From an uncultured Schlesneria sp. (GTDB taxonomy: Bacteria; Planctomycetota; Planctomycetia; Planctomycetales; Planctomycetaceae), in contig CAIMFH010000117.1 in NCBI GenBank assembly GCA_903840265.1, positions 1 to 40,995 on the forward strand: DNA of 40,995 nucleotides. The letters run 5' to 3'. The translations under genes were made by a program, and so were the position numbers. Below the pieces are notes generated by a model, which had not been told where the DNA came from, ran no database searches, and worked only from the letters and a program-made list of their open reading frames with translations. The stretch's first letter is position 1; each line of letters begins with the position of its first letter. This document shows positions 17,587 to 26,390 of the stretch, one piece after another.

Positions 17587-19938
17587 ATGAAAAACAGACT
17601 CGTTCCCCTCGTACTCACCGTCGTTTTCGCGGCGCATGGATCAGGCTTCGCCGCCGGCCCGAAGCACGACTGGAATCTTGGTGCCACGGGCCTGCGCGGC
17701 TGGATGCGTTGTGACAAGATGGTCACTTCTGATTCCCGCGACATCACGATCACCAAGGTGGAGAAGGGTTCTCCTGCTGACGGGATTCTCGCGGTCGGCG
17801 ACGTGATTCTCGGCGTCGGCGGCAAGCCGTTTTCCTATGACCCGCGTACCGAAATGGGCAAGGCTCTGACCCTTGCAGAATCGGACGCGGGCCAAGGCAA
17901 TCTCAGCCTGACCCGGTCGCGCGCGGGCAGCTCGGCGGAAGTCGTGGTGAAGCTTCCGGTGCTCGGAAATTACAGCGACACCGCTCCCTACGATTGCCCG
18001 AAGTCCAAACGCATTCTTGAACAAGGGTGCAAGGATCTCGCCAAGCGGATGGCGGATCCCTCCTATGCCGAGCGGCTGGACCCCATCCCCCGATCGCTCA
18101 ATGCGCTCGCCCTGTTAGCCAGCGGTGACCCGAGCTACCTCCCGCTGATCAAGAAGGAAGCCGAGTGGGCAGCGAACTACAGCACCGAAGGGATGGCAAC
18201 ATGGTACTACGGCTACGTCATGATGTTCCTGTCTGAATACAAGATGGCAACGGGCGATGATTCGGTCATGCCGGGCTTAACGCGGCTCGCGCTCGAAGCT
18301 GCTCATGGTCAAAGCGCGGTGGGTTCGTGGGGCCACAGGTTCGCTCCGCCCGACGGACGACTTTACGGCTACGGCATGATGAACTCGCCGGGTTTGCCTC
18401 TGACGATCTCGCTGGTGATGGCCCGTGAGGCGGGCGCGAAGGATCCGGCCTTGGATCTGGCGATCGAGCGCAGTGCCAAGCTGCTGCGCTTTTACACCGG
18501 CAAAGGCGCGATTCCCTATGGCGATCATCATCCTTGGACTGAGACTCACGAGGACAACGGCAAGTGTGGAATGGCCGCCGTGCTGTTCAACCTGCTCGGT
18601 GAATCGAAAGGGGCGGAGTTCTTCTCGCGCATGAGCGTTGCCTCTCACGGATCGGAACGCGACACGGGGCACACCGGCACTTTCTTCAACATTCTTTGGG
18701 CTATGCCGGGTGTTGCACAGTCCGGCCCGAATGCGACCGGAGCCTGGATGACTGAGTTTGGAAGTTGGTCCTTTGACCTCGCGCGGCGTTGGGATCACAG
18801 CTACCTGCACCAGGGCCCGCCGGAACCTGAAGAAGACAGCTACGCAGGCTGGGATTGCACCGGCGGCTATCTGCTGGCCTACGCCATGCCGCTGAAGAAG
18901 CTTTATCTCACCGGCAAAAAGGCTGGCGCAGTGCCGCGACTCGATGCTGCCACCGCCCAATCACTCATCCTCGACGGGCGTGGCTGGAACAACAAAGATC
19001 GCCACAGTTTCTACGATGCGCTGAGTGATGAACAACTCATTGAGCGCCTTCGCAATTGGTCGCCCGTTGTGCGCGAGCGAGCGGCCATGGCTCTGGGACG
19101 CCGCAAGAACGCTCCCGTTGCACCTTTGATCGAGATGCTCGATTCTCCAAGCATTGAGGCTCGTTATGGCGCCTGCCAGGGTTTGATCTTCCTTCGCGGA
19201 CGTGCAGCGCCTGCCGCAGATGCCCTGCGGAAGACCTTGGCGCATCAAGACCTCTGGCTCCGAATCAAAGCCGCTGAAGCACTCGCCGTCATCGGCGCGC
19301 CTGCCATGAAGGCTGTGCCGCAGCTGCTCGAACTGCTGGCTCAGGTGGATGTGAAGAATGACCCGCGCGGCATGCAGCAGCGCTATCTCTCCTTCGCCTT
19401 GTTTGAACGTGATGGCATGCTCGGCCGCTCGCTGGAAGGCGTGGATCGCGCCGCGCTCTATAAGGCCGTGCGGGCCGGGCTGAAGAATCAGGACGGCCGT
19501 GCTCGCGGCAGCATTGGTTCCGTCTATCGCCGTCTCTCGTTCGAAGAGATTAAGCCACTACTGCCTGCCATCCACGAGGCGATCGTCCAGCCCGCGCCGA
19601 GCGGCGAGATGTTCGCCGACGGGATTCGCGTGGAAGGCCTGCGCCTCCTGGCGCAGCACCACATTGAGGAAGGCATGAACGCTCTCGTGATCTACACCCG
19701 AGATCAGAATCCGTGGGAAAGCCAAATTCGCACCCCTGAGCTGATGAAGATCCTCCTCACCTACGGTACCCACGCCAAGGTGGCCATTCCGGAACTGACC
19801 AAGATCGCGCATTACTTTGAGAAGGAGGAGAAAGACTTCCCACCGAAACTGATGCTCCAGAAAGCCAAATCCGTCCGCGAAACGATCACGGCGATTGAAG
19901 CCTCGACGGACTCCCCGGAACTCATCCGACTCAAATAG
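17587..19938 (+). CDS. DUF6288-type PDZ / HEAT-repeat protein, copy A
   Basis: This is a 783-residue secreted protein. ATG 17587 is preferred over GTG 17578 and gives a signal peptide ending near GSGFAAG. The LGATGLRGWM block opens the mature chain. A PDZ-like domain (about residues 35-125) contains SPADGILAVGDVILGVGGKPF. A helical region (about 130-460) follows, with TAPYDCPKSKRI, GSWGHRFAPPDGRLYGYG, IPYGDHHPWTE and SHGSERDTGHTGTFFNILW. From about residue 475 there are HEAT/armadillo-like repeats (PVVRERAAMALGRRKNAPVAPLIEML; LRIKAAEALAVIGAPAMKAVPQLLELL). The same block order recurs in the gene at 26391-28901, so these are paralogues. The helical part resembles an (alpha/alpha) toroid. Catalytic function is unknown; the PDZ and HEAT parts suggest protein-protein contacts. 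Confidence 0.75.
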   Translation: MKNRLVPLVLTVVFAAHGSGFAAGPKHDWNLGATGLRGWMRCDKMVTSDSRDITITKVEKGSPADGILAVGDVILGVGGKPFSYDPRTEMGKALTLAESDAGQGNLSLTRSRAGSSAEVVVKLPVLGNYSDTAPYDCPKSKRILEQGCKDLAKRMADPSYAERLDPIPRSLNALALLASGDPSYLPLIKKEAEWAANYSTEGMATWYYGYVMMFLSEYKMATGDDSVMPGLTRLALEAAHGQSAVGSWGHRFAPPDGRLYGYGMMNSPGLPLTISLVMAREAGAKDPALDLAIERSAKLLRFYTGKGAIPYGDHHPWTETHEDNGKCGMAAVLFNLLGESKGAEFFSRMSVASHGSERDTGHTGTFFNILWAMPGVAQSGPNATGAWMTEFGSWSFDLARRWDHSYLHQGPPEPEEDSYAGWDCTGGYLLAYAMPLKKLYLTGKKAGAVPRLDAATAQSLILDGRGWNNKDRHSFYDALSDEQLIERLRNWSPVVRERAAMALGRRKNAPVAPLIEMLDSPSIEARYGACQGLIFLRGRAAPAADALRKTLAHQDLWLRIKAAEALAVIGAPAMKAVPQLLELLAQVDVKNDPRGMQQRYLSFALFERDGMLGRSLEGVDRAALYKAVRAGLKNQDGRARGSIGSVYRRLSFEEIKPLLPAIHEAIVQPAPSGEMFADGIRVEGLRLLAQHHIEEGMNALVIYTRDQNPWESQIRTPELMKILLTYGTHAKVAIPELTKIAHYFEKEEKDFPPKLMLQKAKSVRETITAIEASTDSPELIRLK

Positions 19939-20043
19939 GACAAGAGTCCCCACCGAATCAGCCGCGCCAAGTCTTCAAGCAGGGCGAAAAACAATGGAAG
20001 GTTTCGGCCTGACATTTCATCCCAACGACTGCCATCATTCACC

Positions 20044-21927
20044 ATGAACGCACGCTTCCTTAGCCGCCGCCGCTTCCTCCAGTCCGGCGCCTCCCTCGCC
20101 GCACTGCCATGGTGTGGCTCAATCCTTGTTCGCGGGGCCGACGCGATTCCGAGGTCCGTCGAAGAGCTGTGGGCCGATTTTGATCCGCGCAAAGACTCGC
20201 TCGAAACCGAGGTCATCCGCGAGTGGAAGGAGGACGGCGGCGTGTTGCGGCATGTGCGCTACTTGATCGGCCACTTCAAAGACAAGCCGGCACGCATGGC
20301 GGCCATTTACGGCTTTCCGGAGGGAACGAATGAAAAACTCCCCGCAGTGATGCACATCCATGGAGGAGGTCAGCGGGCGTTCTTGCATGAGGTGAAACTG
20401 CTGGTCGGGCGTGGTTACGCAGCGCTGTCAGTGAACTGGGGCGGCAGCGGCACGGGCAAACCACCTTTCAATACGTGCGAGAAATCAGAGCCCGGCGATC
20501 CAAACACCGACTGGGGCGCGGTCGATCCCTCGCAGCTCAATGTCCAGGGCTACAGCACGATGCTGCCGGGACCGGGGCAGTTCTATGAGGACCACGAGCA
20601 CCCCAAGAACAACAACTGGTATCTGCTCACGCTCGGCTGCCGCCGCGGACTCACGTTTCTCGAACATCAGCCGGAGGTCGATCCACAGAAGTTCGGAGTG
20701 CATGGCTACTCCATGGGCGGCAATCTCACGATGTATGTAGCAGGCACTGATGATCGCGTGAAAGCCGCCGTGCCAGGCGTGGGAGGTCAGGGCTGGCGCT
20801 GGAAGGCACATGAGTTCATCGGCGGCAAAGCACAGCAAGAGCAGATCAAGGGCGATGTCGAAGTCTTTCGTCACACCATGAGCTTCGAGAGTTATGCACC
20901 GCTGATCCGCTGCCTCGTGCTGCATCGCAGTGCCACGAACGACTTCCACGGCTGGATGGACGACGTATATCACACGAATGCGCTGATCGAAGGCCAACCC
21001 ACGCACTACAGTTGGGTGCCGCATATGAACCACCACCTCACGCCCGAAGTGGCCGTGACGATGCCGTTGTGGTTCGATCACTATCTGAAGGGCGGCCCTG
21101 CGTTGCCGGAAACGCCCGGGAGCACTCTCGCTCTCAGTCCAGAACCGGCGCTGCGCGTCACACCCGATGCCAAAACGCTGCCCGTCGCCAGGGTCGAGAT
21201 CTTCTACAGCGTCGATCCTGATCCCCGCGCCCGCTTCTGGCGCAGCACGAATGTCGTTCGCGAAGGTGACGGCTTCATCGCAACCCTTCCACTGCACACG
21301 CACGACCTGCCGCTCTTCGCCTTCGCAAATGTCGTGTACAGCCTGCCCAAGCCCGAATCACTCGCCGCCATTCCCGGCTACGCCAAACCCGTGACTGAGG
21401 TTTGCATCAGCAGCCTGCTCCACTCGCACAGCGCTTCCGAAGTGAAACAAGCCAATCCCCCGCTCACCGCGAAACCGACCACACTCATCGAAGACTTCAC
21501 CCACGGCCTGCGTGACTGGTATGTGCTCAACGAAGGCAATGCAACTCATCAGCAGATCTGGACACGCAAAGTGACCGATCCCCTCTGGCGAGGCCCGGAC
21601 GGATCGAAGCTCCAAATCACGCTCAAGATGCCTCAAATGAACCGCATGAGCATCGTGCTCCAGCAAAACGAATGGCGCAGCTACCGCGGCCAGCGCCGGA
21701 CCTTCGTCTGCGCGCGGGAAATCGAAGGCGCTGACGCCGAACAAACTTTCACACTCGATCTGAATGACTTCACCTCCGCCGCCGGCCTACCAACGAGCTG
21801 GGCAGAAATCGACCAACTCGGCCTCTGCGCCCACTTTGTCAGCCAAGGCACCTCCGCCAACCAAGTTCCACTCTGGAAAGGAGCTGCTCCTGAGTTCCTG
21901 CGTCTGGCGTGGAATGAAAGCCCCTGA
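20044..21927 (+). CDS. Tat-exported alpha/beta hydrolase, acetyl xylan esterase/dienelactone hydrolase-like
   Basis: This 627-residue protein has an N-terminal twin-arginine signal (SRRRFLQSG, then a hydrophobic ASLAALPW). The catalytic domain has LPAVMHIHGGGQ, an oxyanion-type HGGG motif, GYAALSVNWGGSG, and the nucleophile elbow GYSMGG with S223. A late HMNHH block probably includes the catalytic His. From about residue 480 a separate beta-rich module begins (TLIEDFTHGLRDWYV ... WAEIDQLGLCAHFVSQG), resembling sugar-binding jelly-roll domains. An esterase or deacetylase acting on glycan or aromatic esters is the likely role, consistent with the many SASA esterases nearby. The exact substrate cannot be told. 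Confidence 0.8.
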   Translation: MNARFLSRRRFLQSGASLAALPWCGSILVRGADAIPRSVEELWADFDPRKDSLETEVIREWKEDGGVLRHVRYLIGHFKDKPARMAAIYGFPEGTNEKLPAVMHIHGGGQRAFLHEVKLLVGRGYAALSVNWGGSGTGKPPFNTCEKSEPGDPNTDWGAVDPSQLNVQGYSTMLPGPGQFYEDHEHPKNNNWYLLTLGCRRGLTFLEHQPEVDPQKFGVHGYSMGGNLTMYVAGTDDRVKAAVPGVGGQGWRWKAHEFIGGKAQQEQIKGDVEVFRHTMSFESYAPLIRCLVLHRSATNDFHGWMDDVYHTNALIEGQPTHYSWVPHMNHHLTPEVAVTMPLWFDHYLKGGPALPETPGSTLALSPEPALRVTPDAKTLPVARVEIFYSVDPDPRARFWRSTNVVREGDGFIATLPLHTHDLPLFAFANVVYSLPKPESLAAIPGYAKPVTEVCISSLLHSHSASEVKQANPPLTAKPTTLIEDFTHGLRDWYVLNEGNATHQQIWTRKVTDPLWRGPDGSKLQITLKMPQMNRMSIVLQQNEWRSYRGQRRTFVCAREIEGADAEQTFTLDLNDFTSAAGLPTSWAEIDQLGLCAHFVSQGTSANQVPLWKGAAPEFLRLAWNESP

Positions 21928-21954
21928 TGCACTTTTTTGAGATCGCTCACCCTT

Positions 21955-22935
21955 ATGATCACTCCGCCATCCCAGCGCATCGGTATCGTCACCAGCGGCG
22001 CCGAAAAGCTGGCAGACTATTTTCCCACTGCCGCCGAGCCGGATTTCGTACCGACCGAGCCACCGTTTACACCTGACGACCAGTTGCTGGTCGATGAACT
22101 CCGGCGACGCGGGTACCAAGTTTCGGCCGTAGTCTGGGGAGTGGAAACCTCGCATCTGATTGATCGGTTTGATCGCCTCATCATCCGCTCTCCTTGGGAT
22201 TACATGGATAGCGACGAGCTACGCCAGGGGTTTCTGAGCTGGCTCGAAAAGCTCGCCGCAACGGAACTGGTCGTTGAGAACGAGCCGCGGGTGATGCTCT
22301 GGCTTATGGATAAGCGATACTTGCTCGACTTTGCGGCGGTCCGTGTGCCGATCGTTCCCACTCAGTTGATCCCCGTTGGCGAGTCGTTTGATCTCGAAAC
22401 GTTCGTCGAGCAACACGCCGCCGCCGTCATCAAGCCCGCCGTGTCGGCCGCCGGCGCGGGGTTGGAATTCCTACCTGATCGCCAGGTTGCACGAGCCTTT
22501 CAGCCAGAGTTCGCGGATCGCTGTCAGCGCGGGGCTCAATTGGTGCAGCCCTTTCTGCCCGAGATTCAGACGAACGGCGAATGGTCTCTCGTGTATTTCG
22601 GCGGCGAGTACAGTCACGGCATTCACAAGCTCCCCGCCAGCGGCCAGATCATGGTACACGCCGAGCGCGGAGGTTCGCTCCGCTTCGCCGATCCGCCAGC
22701 AGTCGTGCGCGAGTTGGGAGATCAGGCAGCCGCCGCCGTTCCGCGTGCATTCGCTCATCGCGGAGGTAGTTCCTGCCGGATGCCGCTCTACTTGCGAATC
22801 GACGTTATCGAGATCGCCACCGGTGGACTTCTTTCCGAGTGCGAAGGAGTTGAGCCCGAACTCTTCTTTCGTGCTCGACCCGGGATCGCTGCCCGATTCG
22901 CCAAGTTCATCGAAAACGGGTCGAGCCAACGATAA
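21955..22935 (+). CDS. ATP-grasp domain protein, DcsG / glutathione-synthetase-like
   Basis: This is a 326-residue protein starting at ATG 21955, with no signal peptide, so it is probably cytoplasmic. Blocks typical of ATP-grasp ligases related to the cycloserine-biosynthesis protein DcsG are present. They include DRLIIRSPWDYMDSDELRQGFLSWL, LWLMDKRYLLDFAAVRVPIVPTQLIP, AAVIKPAVSAAGAG (the nucleotide-binding Lys and flexible loop), VQPFLPEIQTNGEWSLVYFGGEYSHGIHK, and a late LRIDVIEIATGGLLSECEGVEPELFF carrying the metal-binding acidic residues. Such enzymes couple ATP hydrolysis to amide or peptide bond formation. It is an orphan here, since all flanking genes encode exported proteins. It lies 27 bases after the hydrolase stop on the same strand, but a shared function is not evident. 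Confidence 0.82.
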   Translation: MITPPSQRIGIVTSGAEKLADYFPTAAEPDFVPTEPPFTPDDQLLVDELRRRGYQVSAVVWGVETSHLIDRFDRLIIRSPWDYMDSDELRQGFLSWLEKLAATELVVENEPRVMLWLMDKRYLLDFAAVRVPIVPTQLIPVGESFDLETFVEQHAAAVIKPAVSAAGAGLEFLPDRQVARAFQPEFADRCQRGAQLVQPFLPEIQTNGEWSLVYFGGEYSHGIHKLPASGQIMVHAERGGSLRFADPPAVVRELGDQAAAAVPRAFAHRGGSSCRMPLYLRIDVIEIATGGLLSECEGVEPELFFRARPGIAARFAKFIENGSSQR

Positions 22936-22990
22936 GTGACCATGCACGAGCTTTCGCCAACACCAGATGCGCTGGCTTCTGGCGCATTGT

Positions 22991-23040
22991 TCAATAGTAA
23001 AGTCTCAATAGTAAAGTCTAAGGGGGTCAGGAGTCGTTGA
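22991..23040. repeat. Perfect 14-bp tandem repeat plus GGGGGTCAGGAGTC motif
   Basis: TCAATAGTAAAGTC occurs twice back to back (22991-23004 and 23005-23018). It is followed at once by TAAGGGGGTCAGGAGTCGTT. The AT-rich tandem copy stands out from the GC-rich surroundings, in the 189-base gap between the ATP-grasp and double-SASA genes. From memory, similar GGGGTCAGGAGTC strings flank small transposable or REP-type elements in planctomycetes, so this could be a mobile-element scar. That is inference. Confidence 0.45.
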
Positions 23041-23124
23041 TTGGCGCAAGTTGTGTAGTTGTGTCGATCGGCCGTTGCGACCATGATGACGAACGAATGT
23101 CCGACCATTGAATTAAGGAACACC

Positions 23125-24792
23125 ATGAATCCGTATTTCCGTAAAGCGATCGTGACAGTCCTGGCGTTGGTTGTGGTGACCTTCATGACGACTGGTTTCG
23201 CCAGCGCCGAGGAGGTCACACGCGTGTTTCTCTTCGCCGGTCAGTCCAACATGGTGGGATCAGACGCACATCCGGAGCGGATTGACGACTACCCGGACTT
23301 CAAAGGCGCGGGCGAGCCGCAGAGTGATGTTCTCTTCTCGTACCTCTTGGGCAATGGCGATGAATTCTCCAACGGTTGGGTGCCGCTTAAGCCTCTGCAG
23401 TCGTTTGGGCCGGAGGGGACGTTCGCTAGGCGAGTCCGGCAGCACGCTCAGTTCCCGATCGCGATCATCAAGTCGGCAGTCGGAGGGACGACGGTTGCTT
23501 TCGATTGGAATCCGGATGCGCCGGACAAGGGGCAGAAGCTCTACCCGCGAACGCTCAAGCTCGTTCGCGAGTCGCTTGCCGAGTTGGACAAGCGTGGCGT
23601 CCGCTACCAGTTTGAAGCGGTGATGTGGCATCAGGGCGAGAACGACATGCTCGATCGGAACCTGTACAAGCAATATGCCGACGGACTGACGAAGCTCATC
23701 GCACTGTTGCGACCCGACCTGAAGGCCCCGGCACTTAAGTGGTACATCGGTGAGGTCAGCGAGAAGGGGATCTGGGGGATGGATCACCGCAGCAACCTGG
23801 GCATCTTGCGCCAGCAACAAGAGCAGCTCCTGAAGGCCGATCCGCTTTTGCGCTGGGTGCCGACGTCTCACCTGGCGTTCGAGGTCATGGGGAGCGGACA
23901 GCCGCACTATCACTTCGGCACTCAGGGTCAGCTTCAGATGGGCGAAGCGTTCGCAGCCGCGTATCTCCGTGATATCGGGAAACCGCTCGCAGAGACCGAC
24001 CGCAGCTTCAAGAACGGACTGCCAATCGCGAAGCCAGCCCGCGTGCGATTGTTCGTTCTGGCCGGTCAGCGTAATATGGAAGGCGAAGATTCCTACGTTT
24101 CCGAAATCGCACAGCAGCCGGGCTACGAGTTCCTGGCCAACGATCAAAAGGACGTCTTGTTTCGTTACTCGCTGGGCGGCGGAGTGAAGGCGTCAACCGA
24201 TTGGGAACCCTTGGGACCCGTTGACTATCTCGGCAACTTCGGACCCGAGCTCAGCTTCGGTGCTCGCTTGCGGAAGTCGCTGGATGCGAAAGAGGGAGTG
24301 GCAATCGTTAAATTCACGCACAGCGGAGCCCAAGGTCCCGACTGGTTTCCGAACGGCTCGGCCGAGCCGCATCGCAATCTTTACCCGAAACTCATCAGCT
24401 TCGTTCGCTCGGCTCAGGAAGATCTGCAGCAGCGGGGCTTTGAATGCAGCCTCGAAGGCATTTTCTGGCACACCGGCGAGAACGACACCTACTTCGGCCC
24501 GTACTCACAGAACAGCGCCAAGTGGATGAAGCAGTTGATCGACCAGTTCCGCGCCGATGTGAAGCAACCTGATGTTCCCTGGTTCATCTCCGAGCAACAC
24601 AAGAACGCCCCGTGGCGAAACATCGAACCAGTCAACGCCGCGTTGAACGAGATGGCCCGAAACGATCCGCGCGTCACGATCATCAAGACGTCCGCATTGC
24701 CTCACGCGCGACTGCATTTCGGCACCAAGGGAACGCTCTTGCTTGGCGAAGAAATGGCGCAGGCCTATTTCAAATCAAACCAGTCACGTTGA
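23125..24792 (+). CDS. Tandem double-SASA (SGNH) protein; second domain lacks the nucleophile Ser
   Basis: This is a 555-residue protein. ATG 23125, just after AAGGAA, gives a signal peptide (ALVVVTFMTTGFASAEE). Two homologous SGNH domains follow. Domain 1 (about residues 33-290) has LFAGQSNMVG with S41, AVMWHQGENDM, and the late HYHFGTQGQLQMGEAFAAAYL. Domain 2 (about 308-553) has LFVLAGQRNMEG, with Arg316 replacing the catalytic Ser. Its other blocks are kept: IFWHTGENDT and ARLHFGTKGTLLLGEEMAQAYF. Domain 1 should be an active carbohydrate esterase. Domain 2 should be inactive, or have a changed role such as glycan binding. The duplication is clear from the shared block order and spacing. 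Confidence 0.87.
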   Translation: MNPYFRKAIVTVLALVVVTFMTTGFASAEEVTRVFLFAGQSNMVGSDAHPERIDDYPDFKGAGEPQSDVLFSYLLGNGDEFSNGWVPLKPLQSFGPEGTFARRVRQHAQFPIAIIKSAVGGTTVAFDWNPDAPDKGQKLYPRTLKLVRESLAELDKRGVRYQFEAVMWHQGENDMLDRNLYKQYADGLTKLIALLRPDLKAPALKWYIGEVSEKGIWGMDHRSNLGILRQQQEQLLKADPLLRWVPTSHLAFEVMGSGQPHYHFGTQGQLQMGEAFAAAYLRDIGKPLAETDRSFKNGLPIAKPARVRLFVLAGQRNMEGEDSYVSEIAQQPGYEFLANDQKDVLFRYSLGGGVKASTDWEPLGPVDYLGNFGPELSFGARLRKSLDAKEGVAIVKFTHSGAQGPDWFPNGSAEPHRNLYPKLISFVRSAQEDLQQRGFECSLEGIFWHTGENDTYFGPYSQNSAKWMKQLIDQFRADVKQPDVPWFISEQHKNAPWRNIEPVNAALNEMARNDPRVTIIKTSALPHARLHFGTKGTLLLGEEMAQAYFKSNQSR

Positions 24793-25092
24793 GCCAGTAC
24801 AATGTTATCGGTCCAGACGCAAGTAGCGAAAAATGCGGTTCGATCTATTGACTGCCGAAGGACTGTTAACGTGCTTTCTTGATGTTGCTCGAGGGTCCGC
24901 ATCGACTTTCGTCATTGCGGTCAATCCCAAAAGGGAGTTTTCCGAAGCGTTGTACTGGAATGAGTGATAGCCACCCACTCATTTGTTCTGACGATGCGCC
25001 AATTCCCAGCCTTTCGGAAGACGGGACGCCGGAATATCCTGCCTTGGATCGTTTCGCATGGATCGAATTGTCAACGTGGAGGTAGCTGTCTG
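24793..25092 (+). other. 300-bp intergenic gap, no gene recognised
   Basis: The gap lies between the double-SASA gene and the PQQ-type propeller. An open frame extends back from the propeller start to a GTG at 24964, but its N-terminus is not signal-like and shows no conserved block. I see no clear terminator, tRNA or repeat. A promoter for the downstream genes could lie here. Confidence 0.4.
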
Positions 25093-26307
25093 ATGTTATT
25101 GAAAGTGATTGTCGTTTGCGCGTTATCGGCCGGCGACTGGCCGCAGTTTCGTGGGCCAAACTCGGACGGGCACGCCGCTGGACCGGCGACGCCGGTTGAA
25201 TGGTCCGATACCAGGAACGTTGTCTGGAAGACGAGCATTCCCGGTTTGGGCTGGTCCTCTCCCGTCGTTGTCGACGGAAGGGTTTTCGTGACGACTGCGG
25301 TACCGCGTGGTGAAGGGCTGTCGCTACGCGCGATGGCGTTCGATGCCAAGTCCGGCGAACGCATCTGGGATCGCGAAGTCCGATCCATCGAGAAGGCTCC
25401 GTCGATTCATACGAAGAACAGCCATGCTAGCCCGACACCGCTGATTCGCGACGGTTCCGTGTATGTCCACTTCGGAGCACAGGGGATGGCACGGCTGGCA
25501 GCGTCCGATGGCGAGTTGCTTTGGACCTGCTTTGAGTTGGACTATCCACCCATGCACGGCAACGGTGGCTCGCCGATGCTCCATGATGGCAAGTTGTTCG
25601 TGGTATGTGACGGCAGCAAAGATCCATTCGTCGCGGCAATCGACACCAGGACCGGCAAGGTCGCTTGGAGAACTCCCCGAGGTGTGAAAGCTCGGATCAG
25701 TCATTCGTTCGTGACGCCGACCATCGCGACGGTGGATGGCAAGGCTCAGTTGCTGGCCCCCGGTCCCGATCACTTCGCCGCTTATGACTTGGCAACTGGA
25801 GATGAAATTTGGCGCGTGCTGGCCCCCGGCTGGTCGGTGGTGCCTCAACCGGCGCTGGGACATGGTCTCGTTATTTACAATCACGACTACGATAATCCCG
25901 AGTTGATGGCGGTCAAGCTCGGCGGCAAGGGGGACGTGACCGACTCGCACGTGGTGTGGCGGATCAAGCGCGGGGTACCGAGCACTCCGTCGCCGTTGCT
26001 CGTCGGCGATGAACTCTTCTTCGTGTCCGACACCGGCATTGCCTCGTGCGTGGACGCTAAGACCGGTGAGCGCCATTGGATGGAGCGGCTCGGTGGCAAC
26101 TATTCCGCTTCCCCGATTTTCGCCAATGGCCGTGTGCTGTTTCTGAACGAAACAGGCTCGGCGACATGGGTGAAGGCTGACAAGGAATTTGCCGTACTTG
26201 GGACGAACGAACTCTCCGGCCGAACATTCGCGACTCCAGCCTTTGTTGATGGAGCAATGTATTTGCGAACAGACGAGGCCCTCTACAAGTTCGCGACGAA
26301 CGAGTAA
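25093..26307 (+). CDS. PQQ-binding-like beta-propeller repeat protein
   Basis: This is a 404-residue protein starting at ATG 25093, after a GTGGAGG motif about 10 bases upstream. The N-terminus is very short (MLLKVIVVCALSAGD) and runs straight into the family hallmark WPQFRGPNSDG. Propeller repeats follow in order: VVWKTSIPGLGWSSPVVVDGRVFVTT, AFDAKSGERIWDREV, SHASPTPLIRDGSVYVHFG, AIDTRTGKVAWRTPRG, AAYDLATGDEIWRVL, GVPSTPSPLLVGDELFFVSD and CVDAKTGERHWMERLGGNYSASPIF. These are typical of planctomycete outer-membrane-assembly-like/PQQ-like WD-type proteins. They need not bind PQQ, and no dehydrogenase active-site signature is obvious to me. Export is likely but the signal is minimal. It is followed 83 bases later by a DUF6288 gene. 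Confidence 0.87.
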   Translation: MLLKVIVVCALSAGDWPQFRGPNSDGHAAGPATPVEWSDTRNVVWKTSIPGLGWSSPVVVDGRVFVTTAVPRGEGLSLRAMAFDAKSGERIWDREVRSIEKAPSIHTKNSHASPTPLIRDGSVYVHFGAQGMARLAASDGELLWTCFELDYPPMHGNGGSPMLHDGKLFVVCDGSKDPFVAAIDTRTGKVAWRTPRGVKARISHSFVTPTIATVDGKAQLLAPGPDHFAAYDLATGDEIWRVLAPGWSVVPQPALGHGLVIYNHDYDNPELMAVKLGGKGDVTDSHVVWRIKRGVPSTPSPLLVGDELFFVSDTGIASCVDAKTGERHWMERLGGNYSASPIFANGRVLFLNETGSATWVKADKEFAVLGTNELSGRTFATPAFVDGAMYLRTDEALYKFATNE

Positions 26308-26390
26308 CTCGGCATCAAGGACGAATTGCCACCAACGATTGTGTCGCATTGAAAGACTTTCCTGTTTCTCGACCTGTAAGTGAGTGCCTG

